From Gammaproteobacteria bacterium (GTDB lineage: Bacteria; Pseudomonadota; Gammaproteobacteria; SZUA-229), in assembly GCA_002401185.1 (NCBI GenBank), contig NVSH01000043.1:6834-11872 (forward strand): a DNA stretch of 5,039 nucleotides. Direction: 5' to 3'. The translations under genes were made by a program, and so were the position numbers. This document shows positions 1 to 5,014 of this stretch, one piece after another (position 1 is the stretch's first letter; each line of letters starts with the position of its first letter). Under the pieces are notes generated by a model, which saw nothing but the letters and a program-made list of their open reading frames with translations, made no database searches and was not told where the DNA came from.

Positions 1-356
1 CGATGGACCCGATGCAGGAAGTGATCGCGACCATCGTCGAAGTGCACCCTGAATACCACCATTTGTTAGAAAACGAGGCGATTGTGGATAAAGATTTTTC
101 AGCCGACACCGGTGAAAGCAATCCATTCCTGCACATGAGCATGCACATAGCCCTGCACGAGCAGATAAGCACGGATCGACCTAAAGGCATAAACGATTGT
201 TACCAGAAACTCTGTCTTTTGCACGGCGGGCCACACGATGCGGAACACGAAATGATGGAATGCTTGGGTGAAGCACTTTGGCAGGCTCAACGCGACCAGA
301 CCACACCAGATGAAACACAATATACTGCTTGTTTGAATAAATTGATCAATAAATAA
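1..356 (+). CDS. DUF1841 family protein, 5'-truncated by the window edge
   Basis: The frame is open to the left edge, so the true start lies upstream. The ATG at position 3 is probably an internal methionine, because DUF1841 proteins are usually about 140 residues and carry some 25-30 more residues before the segment that here reads EVIATIVEVHPEYHHLLEN. Family hallmarks visible are HPEYH, NPFLHMSMHIALHEQ, STDRPKGI and the C-terminal DAEHEMMECLGEALWQAQRD. It is a small, soluble, His/Glu-rich protein with no signal peptide or membrane segment. The family occurs in beta- and gammaproteobacteria and its function is not established. The clustered His, Glu and Met residues could bind metal, but nothing here proves that. 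A 135-base gap containing a promoter candidate separates it from hvfA, so it is most likely not part of the RiPP operon. The family call rests on recalled motifs, not on a database search. Confidence 0.8.
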   Translation, partial: MDPMQEVIATIVEVHPEYHHLLENEAIVDKDFSADTGESNPFLHMSMHIALHEQISTDRPKGINDCYQKLCLLHGGPHDAEHEMMECLGEALWQAQRDQTTPDETQYTACLNKLINK

Positions 357-390
357 ATCATCACAAATCAAAACTTTTCGAATACTCGTG

Positions 391-418
391 TGAACTTACA
401 AAAACTGACATTGTCTTT
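391..418 (+). promoter_or_regulatory. Candidate sigma-E/ECF-type promoter of hvfA
   Basis: TGAACTT at 391-397 is followed by a 15-base gap and GTCTTT at 413-418. The enterobacterial sigma-E consensus is about GGAACTT, 15-16 bases, then GTCTAA, so the -35 matches at six of seven positions and the -10 at four of six. This would start transcription near 424-427 and give a leader of about 65 bases. Related DUF692/DUF2063 operons, such as the Neisseria gonorrhoeae Ecf regulon, are controlled by ECF sigma factors, which makes the match plausible. A rival sigma-70 reading is TTGTCT (411-416) with TAGACT (435-440) at an 18-base spacing. Neither is proven. Confidence 0.4.
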
Positions 419-442
419 GGATACGAGAACATTGTAGACTCA

Positions 443-462
443 GTCACCTTTTATCGGGTGAC
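443..462 (+). promoter_or_regulatory. Inverted repeat GTCACC/GGTGAC in the hvfA leader
   Basis: GTCACC (443-448) and GGTGAC (457-462) are perfect inverse complements around an 8-base centre, TTTTATCG. In RNA they form a 6-bp hairpin, 16 bases before the Shine-Dalgarno site. In DNA they form a dyad that could be an operator, and it would overlap the start site if the alternative sigma-70 promoter at 411-440 is used. No T-run follows, so it is not a terminator. Confidence 0.4.
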
Positions 463-480
463 ACCAAACCAATTTATCGG
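450..480 (+). repeat. Direct octamer repeat TTTATCGG, one copy at the ribosome binding site
   Basis: TTTATCGG occurs at 450-457, in the loop and 3' edge of the hairpin, and again at 473-480, where its final GG forms half of the GGAG Shine-Dalgarno (479-482) of hvfA. The copies are 23 bases apart. This could be chance, or a paired site for a regulator acting on DNA or on the leader RNA. Confidence 0.35.
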
Positions 481-491
481 AGAATAATTTA

Positions 492-860
492 ATGAAATCA
501 ACCATGAAAAAAACACTATCACTTGCTATAGGCACAACGTTTGTAGTAGCTATGTCTGCGTCACCTGTTGCTAATGCTGATGCCAATCCATTTGGCATGC
601 AAAACCTGAACAGCGGTTACATGCAGGTTGCCGATGCACACGCTCCTGAAGGCAAGTGTGGCGAAGGCAAATGTGGCGGCGACAAAGCTAAAGAAGCTAA
701 GTGCGGCGAAGGCAAGTGTGGCGAAGGCAAGATGAAGAAAGAAGGCAAGTGCGGTGGCGACAAAAAGCACAAAGAAGCTAAATGTGGCGGCGACAAAGCT
801 AAAGAAGCTAAATGCGGTGGCGACAAGGCTAAGGAAGCTAAATGTGGCGGTAAAAAATAA
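492..860 (+). CDS. hvfA: HvfA-family oxazolone/thioamide-modified RiPP precursor (copper-binding, oxazolin-like)
   Basis: This 122-residue precursor has a lysine-rich start and hydrophobic segment (residues 1-29) forming a Sec signal peptide, with probable cleavage after Ala-Asn-Ala at 27-29. Residues 32-47 hold the family segment NPFGMQNLNSGYMQVA. The remainder (53-122) is a low-complexity Lys/Gly/Glu array with eight cysteines at 56, 61, 71, 76, 87, 98, 108 and 118. Four sit in EGKCG (56, 61, 76, 87) and four in EAKCG (71, 98, 108, 118). A ninth unit has Met instead of Cys (EGKM, 78-81). In H. influenzae HvfA, six EGKCG cysteines are converted by HvfB/HvfC to oxazolone-thioamide pairs that bind Cu(I); the same chemistry is inferred here because hvfB and hvfC lie downstream. 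The start is set by GGAG at 479-482, nine bases upstream; Met5 lacks such a site. A terminator follows, so the gene is probably also transcribed alone and abundantly. Confidence 0.93.
   Translation: MKSTMKKTLSLAIGTTFVVAMSASPVANADANPFGMQNLNSGYMQVADAHAPEGKCGEGKCGGDKAKEAKCGEGKCGEGKMKKEGKCGGDKKHKEAKCGGDKAKEAKCGGDKAKEAKCGGKK
648..857 (+). repeat. Cys-motif repeat array of hvfA, including a 30-bp tandem unit
   Basis: This stretch encodes residues 53-122, the modifiable array. A 30-bp unit encoding GGDKAKEAKC occurs at 675-704, 786-815 and 816-845, the last two directly in tandem. An 11-residue variant, GGDKKHKEAKC, lies at 753-785. The copies at 675 and 786 differ at one base; those at 786 and 816 differ at four. 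All these differences are synonymous, so the peptide is held constant while the DNA drifts. Shorter 15-bp EGKCG units fill 648-677 and 705-734. The layout indicates growth by duplication, and copy number may vary between strains. Confidence 0.85.
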
Positions 861-885
861 GTTAATCTAAAACTTATTTTTGCTT

Positions 886-916
886 ATAAAAAGCCCCGAT
901 AATCGGGGCTTTTTAT
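886..916 (+). terminator. Intrinsic terminator after hvfA
   Basis: GCCCCGA (893-899) pairs with TCGGGGC (903-909) around a TAA loop. Flanking A-run and T-run pairs extend the stem to about 886-899/903-916, and TTTTT (910-914) follows the GC core directly. The A-run on the 5' side makes it nearly symmetrical, so it could also work on the opposite strand. It begins 25 bases after the hvfA stop and separates the precursor from the enzyme genes, which therefore depend on read-through or on their own promoters. Confidence 0.88.
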
Positions 917-955
917 TACTTAACACACTATTTTAAGCTAAATGTAATTAAAGAC

Positions 956-984
956 CTGCCGATAGATAAAGATAGATATATATT
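956..984 (+). promoter_or_regulatory. Possible sigma-70 promoter for the glutamate-synthase-like gene
   Basis: TATATT (979-984; TATTAT at 981-986 is an alternative) lies in a strongly AT-rich stretch. CTGCCG (956-961) stands 17 bases upstream, but it matches the -35 consensus at only three positions. A promoter is expected somewhere between the terminator and the gene at 1056; this is the best-looking site, but the -35 is weak and AT-rich DNA yields such matches often. Confidence 0.3.
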
Positions 985-1030
985 ATCATTACAACAAATT
1001 AGAAGTTTAATAATTAAAACACAAGTTTAA
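961..1030 (+). repeat. Helically phased short direct repeats before the glutamate-synthase-like gene
   Basis: GATAGATA occurs at 961-968 and 971-978, ten bases apart. AAGTTTAA occurs at 1003-1010 and 1023-1030, twenty bases apart. These periods equal one and two DNA turns, so each pair presents the same helix face, as operator pairs often do. The first pair overlaps the spacer of the candidate promoter at 956-984. The DNA here is of low complexity, so chance is a real alternative. Confidence 0.3.
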
Positions 1031-1055
1031 GTAACTAAAAGAGAGAGAAGCTAAA

Positions 1056-2594
1056 ATGTTTTCAGGAGAATCTTTTGGACTACAGGCCCTCGGCTGGATG
1101 GCAACTATCTTTGTCTTTTCAATCGGTATATTAATCATTTTTCTTATCGGCGTTTATATTTCCGATGTTACACAAACCAAACAGGCTATCAGAAGAAATT
1201 ACCCTATCATAGGGCATTTCCGCTATTACTTTGAACACATCGGTACCTTTTTTCGGCAATATTTCTTTACCATGGATCGAGAAGAAATGCCCTTTAATCG
1301 CGCGCAACGTTCCTGGGTATACCGCGCAGCAAAAGATATCGATAATACCGTAGCGTTCGGCTCTACTCGTGACCTAAGTCCTAGTGGTACCGTTTTTTTT
1401 ATCAATACGGCTTTCCCCACACTAGGTAAAGATGCTGTTGAATGCTTACCCGTGGTAATTGGCGAAAATTCAGCCTCTAAACCTTATACAGCGTATTCAT
1501 TTTTTAATATCTCCGGCATGAGTTTTGGTGCAATCTCTAAACCGGCAGTACAAGCTTTATCGTATGGTGCAAAAAAAGCGCATGCCTGGATGAACACAGG
1601 CGAAGGCGGACTATCGCCTTACCATTTGGAAAGTGGCGCAGACATCGTCTTCCAGATAGGTACTGCTAAATACGGCGTTCGTGATAAAGAGGGTAACTTA
1701 TCAGATGAAAAACTACGCGAGATTGCAGATCATGAAAGCGTGCGCATGTTTGAAATAAAGATGTCGCAAGGGGCAAAACCAGGTAAAGGCGGAATACTAC
1801 CTGCGGCAAAAGTTGATGAAGAAATTGCGAATATTCGAGGTATCCCCATACATACAAGTTCTATAAGTCCTAACCGTCATATCGAATTAGAAAATAATGA
1901 TGACTTGATCGATATGATTAACCATGTCCGCAATGTCACAGGGAAACCCGTCGGATTTAAAGCTGTTTTTGGTGACAAGACCTGGTTATGCAGTTTTCTT
2001 GAAGCGGTAAACAAACGCGGCAAAGAATATGCACCCGATTTTATAACCGTTGACAGTGCAGACGGTGGCACCGGCGCCGCACCCATGAGCCTGATGGATT
2101 ACGTTGGTATGCCTATACATGAAAGCTTACCCATGGTTATTGATTCGATCTGCAAAGCAGGACTTCGCGATAGAATAAAAGTAATCGCATCGGGTAAATT
2201 AATTAATCCTGCAGAAGTTGCATGGGCACTTTGTGTGGGCGCAGACTTTATAACTTCTGCACGTGGTTTTATGTTTTCGCTCGGTTGTATTCAGGCCTTA
2301 CAATGCCATGAAAACACCTGCCCTACCGGTATCACAACACATAATAAAAAATTGCAGGGTGGCTTAGTCGCCGAACAAAAATCGTCGAGAGTCACCAGCT
2401 ATATTAAAAACATGGCCTACGAGGTTGGCCTTATCGCACACTCATGCGGGGTACGCTCACCACGCGAATTAACTCGCCACCATGCACGTGTCGTCCAGGA
2501 CAATGGCACATCCATTATACTGGCAGACATACACCCAGACATTTCCACCGTGAATGATTCACGCCCAATAAAGCAAAATATCGTTAATATTTAA
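1056..2594 (+). CDS. Membrane-anchored FMN-binding glutamate-synthase-family protein (GltB2 type)
   Basis: This 512-residue protein matches the glutamate synthase central/FMN domain. One transmembrane helix spans about residues 12-35, followed by the family's linker (NYPIIGHFRYYFEHIG, then FNRAQRSWVYRAAK). The catalytic barrel shows GEGGLSPYH, SQGAKPGKGG (237-246), DSADGGTGAAP (333-343) and ASGKLINPAEVAWALCVGAD. Cys411, Cys417 and Cys422 form the C-X5-C-X4-C pattern that holds the [3Fe-4S] cluster in glutamate synthases, followed by PTGITTHN. The N-terminal glutamine amidotransferase domain and the C-terminal beta-helix domain of full-size GltB are absent, so it is not a classical glutamate synthase. 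Its real substrate is unknown, as for most of this subfamily. A purine-rich site (1041-1050) precedes the ATG. Its place between hvfA and hvfXBC suggests, without proving, a redox or tailoring role in peptide maturation. Confidence 0.88.
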   Translation: MFSGESFGLQALGWMATIFVFSIGILIIFLIGVYISDVTQTKQAIRRNYPIIGHFRYYFEHIGTFFRQYFFTMDREEMPFNRAQRSWVYRAAKDIDNTVAFGSTRDLSPSGTVFFINTAFPTLGKDAVECLPVVIGENSASKPYTAYSFFNISGMSFGAISKPAVQALSYGAKKAHAWMNTGEGGLSPYHLESGADIVFQIGTAKYGVRDKEGNLSDEKLREIADHESVRMFEIKMSQGAKPGKGGILPAAKVDEEIANIRGIPIHTSSISPNRHIELENNDDLIDMINHVRNVTGKPVGFKAVFGDKTWLCSFLEAVNKRGKEYAPDFITVDSADGGTGAAPMSLMDYVGMPIHESLPMVIDSICKAGLRDRIKVIASGKLINPAEVAWALCVGADFITSARGFMFSLGCIQALQCHENTCPTGITTHNKKLQGGLVAEQKSSRVTSYIKNMAYEVGLIAHSCGVRSPRELTRHHARVVQDNGTSIILADIHPDISTVNDSRPIKQNIVNI

Positions 2595-2623
2595 TTTGTC
2601 CATCACTGAACTATTGATAAATA

Positions 2624-2656
2624 GAACCTGTCCACTTAGGCATTGAAGTATATACT
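2624..2656 (+). promoter_or_regulatory. Possible second promoter, upstream of the DoxX/HvfX-hvfB-hvfC genes
   Basis: GAACCT (2624-2629) is followed after 11 bases by CATTG (2641-2645). The hvfA upstream region has GAACTT (392-397), also 11 bases before CATTG (409-413), so the two gaps share a spaced motif. A sigma-E-like -10 (GTCT) is missing here, but TATACT (2651-2656), a 5/6 match to a sigma-70 -10, lies just downstream. The 92-base gap leaves room for a promoter; the evidence for this exact one is weak. Confidence 0.27.
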
Positions 2657-2686
2657 AATGTTGCCGCACCATTACAGGGGTTCACA

Positions 2687-3304
2687 ATGGAAAAACTATG
2701 TTCACTGGCCTGCAAAGCCCAATCGCTACTTAATACAACACGTGCCGTAGACTTTCTCGGCCCTCTCGCTTTACGTTTATACCTGGTACCTATTTTCTGG
2801 ATGGCCGGCAGTAAAAAACTCAGCGACATCGACAGCATAACCGAATGGTTCGGCAACTCCGAATGGGGCCTCGGTTTACCCTTCCCAGAATTTATGGCAT
2901 GGGCCGCCGCACTCACAGAAGCTGGTGGTGCGATTTTATTATTCTTCGGCATCGCTGTTCGCTGGATATCTATTCCACTCATGGCAACCATGGTTGTCGC
3001 CGCAGTTACCGTGCATTTACAAAATGGCTGGTTAGCTATTGCTGAAGGTTCAGGTTTTTTCGCCTCTGAAAGAACGGCTGGTGCTATCGAACGCCTCGAC
3101 CGTGCAAAAGAAATATTGCAGGCCAATGCCAATTACGAATGGATAACCGAAAACGGTAGCCTGGTCATATTAAATAACGGTATTGAATTTTCTGCTACTT
3201 ACGGCATTATGCTACTGGTACTCTTTTTCATTGGTCCTGGTAAAGCTAGCGTTGATTATTACATCAGCAAAAAATTTAATGCTTGTAATAATTCATGTAG
3301 TTAA
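2687..3304 (+). CDS. hvfX: DoxX-family membrane protein, HvfX-like RiPP maturation accessory
   Basis: This 205-residue inner-membrane protein has four likely transmembrane helices at about residues 23-41, 68-90, 91-111 and 166-184. It carries DoxX-family features: LRLYLVPIFWMAGSKKL in helix 1, Glu78 in LTEAGGAILL of helix 2, and His110 at the end of helix 3 (VTVHLQNGW). It is longer than a typical DoxX protein (about 130-150 residues) because of a hydrophilic loop at about 112-165, which is usual for the version accompanying HvfA/HvfB/HvfC. Such proteins are named as Cu-binding maturation factors in some annotation schemes, but the biochemical role is unclear. Cys5/Cys9 and Cys200/Cys204 give a CxxxC at each end. 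AGGGG (2676-2680), six bases before the ATG, fixes the start. It ends 19 bases before hvfB, so the two are co-transcribed. The symbol follows family naming; DoxX family membership is surer than the exact role. Confidence 0.85.
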   Translation: MEKLCSLACKAQSLLNTTRAVDFLGPLALRLYLVPIFWMAGSKKLSDIDSITEWFGNSEWGLGLPFPEFMAWAAALTEAGGAILLFFGIAVRWISIPLMATMVVAAVTVHLQNGWLAIAEGSGFFASERTAGAIERLDRAKEILQANANYEWITENGSLVILNNGIEFSATYGIMLLVLFFIGPGKASVDYYISKKFNACNNSCS

Positions 3305-3323
3305 TCCGTCGTAAGGAATAAAA

Positions 3324-4184
3324 ATGATCCATCAACAGTATCCAGTTACCGGCGCAGGCTTAGGGCTACGCCGTGAAAAACTGGATGAGATGCTAGCCAG
3401 CAATTTATCGCCTGTCGATTTCATGGAAGTTGCACCAGAAAACTGGATAAACGTTGGTGGCACTTTCGGTAAAAAATTTAGACAGTTCACAGAAAAATAT
3501 GACTTCGTCTGTCACGGTTTATCACTATCAATCGGCAGCCCCGCACCTCTTGATGAAGACTTTGTAAAAGACGTTGGCAAGTTTCTTAAAACGCATAATA
3601 TTAAACATTACACCGAACACCTAACCTATTGTTCCGATGATGGTCATCTATACGACCTATTACCAATACCATTTACCGAAGAAGCTGTGCATTATGTTGC
3701 GCAGCGTATTCGCCGCGTACAGGATATCCTACAACAGGAAATTTCCATGGAAAATGCATCATACTATACGCCAGCACCTGGTAAGGACATGGAAGAAATC
3801 GAATTTCTCAATGCGGTACTCGACGAAGCCGACTGTGGTTTATTACTCGATGTAAACAATATTTACGTTAATTCTATTAACCACTTATACGATCCTATCG
3901 AATTTTTAAAAAAGCTACCGGCCGAACGTATTCGCTATGCACATATCGCAGGGCATTATAATGAGGCTGAAGACCTAATCGTGGACACACATGGTGCTGA
4001 TGTCATTGATCCTGTTTGGGATATTCTCCACAAAGCGTATGAACATTTTGGCCTGTTCCCCACCTTACTGGAGCGTGATTTTAATATTCCAGCGATCCCT
4101 AAATTACTTGGTGAAGTAAAAAAAATCACTAACATTCAAAAACAATGGCAACATGTTGCGCCAGTAATCAAAAAAGAAGCTTAA
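3324..4184 (+). CDS. hvfB: HvfB, DUF692 multinuclear non-heme iron oxidase (RiPP maturase)
   Basis: This 286-residue cytoplasmic enzyme has the full length and TIM-barrel motif order of DUF692/MNIO proteins. After the opening GAGLGLRREKLDEML come PVDFMEVAPENW (30-41), VCHGLSLSIGSPAPL (His64), YTEHLTY (His99), ISMENASYY (Glu143), LLLDVNNIYVNS (Asp176, Asn179), YAHIAGH (His207, His211), IVDTHGADV (Asp221, His223) and LLERDFNIP (Glu250). By analogy with MbnB and H. influenzae HvfB, these His/Asp/Glu/Asn residues bind two or three irons that activate O2. The known HvfB reaction turns cysteines of HvfA into oxazolone/thioamide groups and needs HvfC. No expected ligand is missing and no frameshift is seen. 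AAGGA (3313-3317), six bases before the ATG, supports the start. hvfC follows after 18 bases. The substrate assignment to this hvfA is inferred from clustering and from the EGKCG motifs. Confidence 0.95.
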   Translation: MIHQQYPVTGAGLGLRREKLDEMLASNLSPVDFMEVAPENWINVGGTFGKKFRQFTEKYDFVCHGLSLSIGSPAPLDEDFVKDVGKFLKTHNIKHYTEHLTYCSDDGHLYDLLPIPFTEEAVHYVAQRIRRVQDILQQEISMENASYYTPAPGKDMEEIEFLNAVLDEADCGLLLDVNNIYVNSINHLYDPIEFLKKLPAERIRYAHIAGHYNEAEDLIVDTHGADVIDPVWDILHKAYEHFGLFPTLLERDFNIPAIPKLLGEVKKITNIQKQWQHVAPVIKKEA

Positions 4185-4202
4185 GAAAAACATTTACTCA
4201 TT

Positions 4203-4967
4203 ATGAGCTCATCCGCATTTAAAAAACACCAGTACGCATTTACTGCACATATTCGCGACCCGCAAAAAAACCCTAAGCCTGAAGGTATCGAAGATCGTCG
4301 CATGGCTATCTACCGTGACCTGTTCTACAACAATATCGAAGGTTTTATCTCCAGTGGTTTCCCCATTATTCGTGAGATATATAATGATGAAAACTGGCAC
4401 AAGATGGTACGGGATTTTTTTGCCAACCACCGAAGTCAGTCGCCTTATTTTCTGGAAATATCACAGGAATTTATGGCTTACCTGGAAAATGAAAGACAAC
4501 CACATGATGAGGACCCTGCCGGACTATTAGAGCTCGCACATTACGAATGGGTAGAGCTCGCATTACATGTTTCTGATGAAACCATCGACATGGACAACAT
4601 TGATGCCAATGGTAATCTACTAACAAAATGTCCCGTGTTCTCACCCGTTGCCTGGCCGCTGGTCTACCAATTTCCTGTTCATACCATGGGCCCTGACAAC
4701 CTACCTACCGAAGCACCTGAGCAACCTACCTACCTGGTGGTCTACCGTAATAGAAATGATCAGGTACGTTTTCTTGAAATCAACCCGGTCACTGCGCGCC
4801 TGATAAGCCTGCTACAGGAGAATGAATCGTATACTGGCAATGATGCGATTAAACATATAATCGAAGAGATGAAACACCCTAATCCAGAAGTCGTGCAACG
4901 CGGCGGACTAGCGGCACTCGAAGAATTACAACAACATGGAATTATTCTTGGTACTAAAATCAGCTAA
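4203..4967 (+). CDS. hvfC: HvfC, DUF2063 partner protein of the iron oxidase
   Basis: This 254-residue soluble protein has the DUF2063 domain at about residues 10-98, with FTAHIRDP, EGIEDRRMAIYRDLFYNNIEGFISSGFP (27-54) and RSQSPYFLEISQEFMAYL (77-94). A middle segment contains ELAHYEWVELAL (110-121). The C-terminal domain (about 145-250) has TYLVVYRNRNDQVRFLEINP and ends in a helical, winged-helix-like part; H. influenzae HvfC is described as carrying a RiPP recognition element. It should bind the HvfA precursor and hand it to HvfB. The ATG lies 18 bases after the hvfB stop with no good Shine-Dalgarno site, only AAGA-rich sequence at 4183-4190, so translation is probably coupled to hvfB. The start is kept because the conserved N-terminus begins right after it and the next Met (34) lies inside the conserved block. 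Confidence 0.93.
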   Translation: MSSSAFKKHQYAFTAHIRDPQKNPKPEGIEDRRMAIYRDLFYNNIEGFISSGFPIIREIYNDENWHKMVRDFFANHRSQSPYFLEISQEFMAYLENERQPHDEDPAGLLELAHYEWVELALHVSDETIDMDNIDANGNLLTKCPVFSPVAWPLVYQFPVHTMGPDNLPTEAPEQPTYLVVYRNRNDQVRFLEINPVTARLISLLQENESYTGNDAIKHIIEEMKHPNPEVVQRGGLAALEELQQHGIILGTKIS

Positions 4968-5003
4968 CGTGTAAATTCATCCGAAAACTATCATTTCGGC
5001 CAT

Positions 5004-5009
5004 AAGGAG
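5004..5009 (+). promoter_or_regulatory. Strong Shine-Dalgarno AAGGAG before a possible TTG start
   Basis: AAGGAG is a near-perfect ribosome binding site, stronger than that of any complete gene in the window. It stands five bases before a TTG codon at 5015, and no ATG or GTG occurs at a usable distance. It lies 36 bases after the hvfC stop and is the main evidence for a further gene. Confidence 0.45.
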
Positions 5010-5014
5010 AAATT

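Noticed and set aside
561..826. Two overlapping minus-strand open frames of 69 codons opposite hvfA
   Set aside because: They are shadows of the hvfA repeat array: low-complexity Ser/Pro/His/Leu or Ala/Phe-rich translations created by the antisense of Lys/Gly/Cys codons, with no family resemblance.
492..860. DUF2282/bufferin (BufA1-type) or metallothionein precursor
   Set aside because: The EGKCG repeats and the NPFGMQNLNSGYM segment after the signal peptide are specific to HvfA-type precursors. DUF2282 proteins have few, differently spaced cysteines, and metallothioneins lack a signal peptide.
934..944. AAGCTAAATGT between the terminator and the flavoprotein gene, matching the hvfA EAKC codons
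   Set aside because: It is an eleven-base match in AT-rich DNA with no further similarity on either side; not enough to call a repeat remnant.
1056..2594. Classical glutamate synthase large subunit (GltB)
   Set aside because: It is about a third of GltB length, has no N-terminal Cys-dependent amidotransferase domain and no C-terminal beta-helix domain, and starts with a membrane helix. Only the FMN/[3Fe-4S] part is shared, so the symbol gltB is not given.
2611..2624. CTATT/AATAG hairpin after the glutamate-synthase-like gene as a terminator
   Set aside because: It is a five-base-pair AT-rich stem without a following T-run, too weak to terminate transcription.
2680..2705. GTTCAC repeated 20 bases apart around the hvfX start codon
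   Set aside because: The second copy lies within coding sequence and six-base matches at this distance are common by chance; nothing else supports a site.
2611..3132. Minus-strand open frame of 173 codons opposite the DoxX/HvfX gene
   Set aside because: The plus strand encodes a clear four-helix DoxX protein with a good ribosome binding site. The antisense product shows no recognisable motif and its frame merely follows the codon pattern of the real gene.
4981..4999. CCGAAA/TTTCGG hairpin after hvfC as a terminator
   Set aside because: The stem is only six base pairs with a seven-base loop and is followed by CCATAAGG rather than a T-run. It could be a weak hairpin between genes but not an intrinsic terminator.
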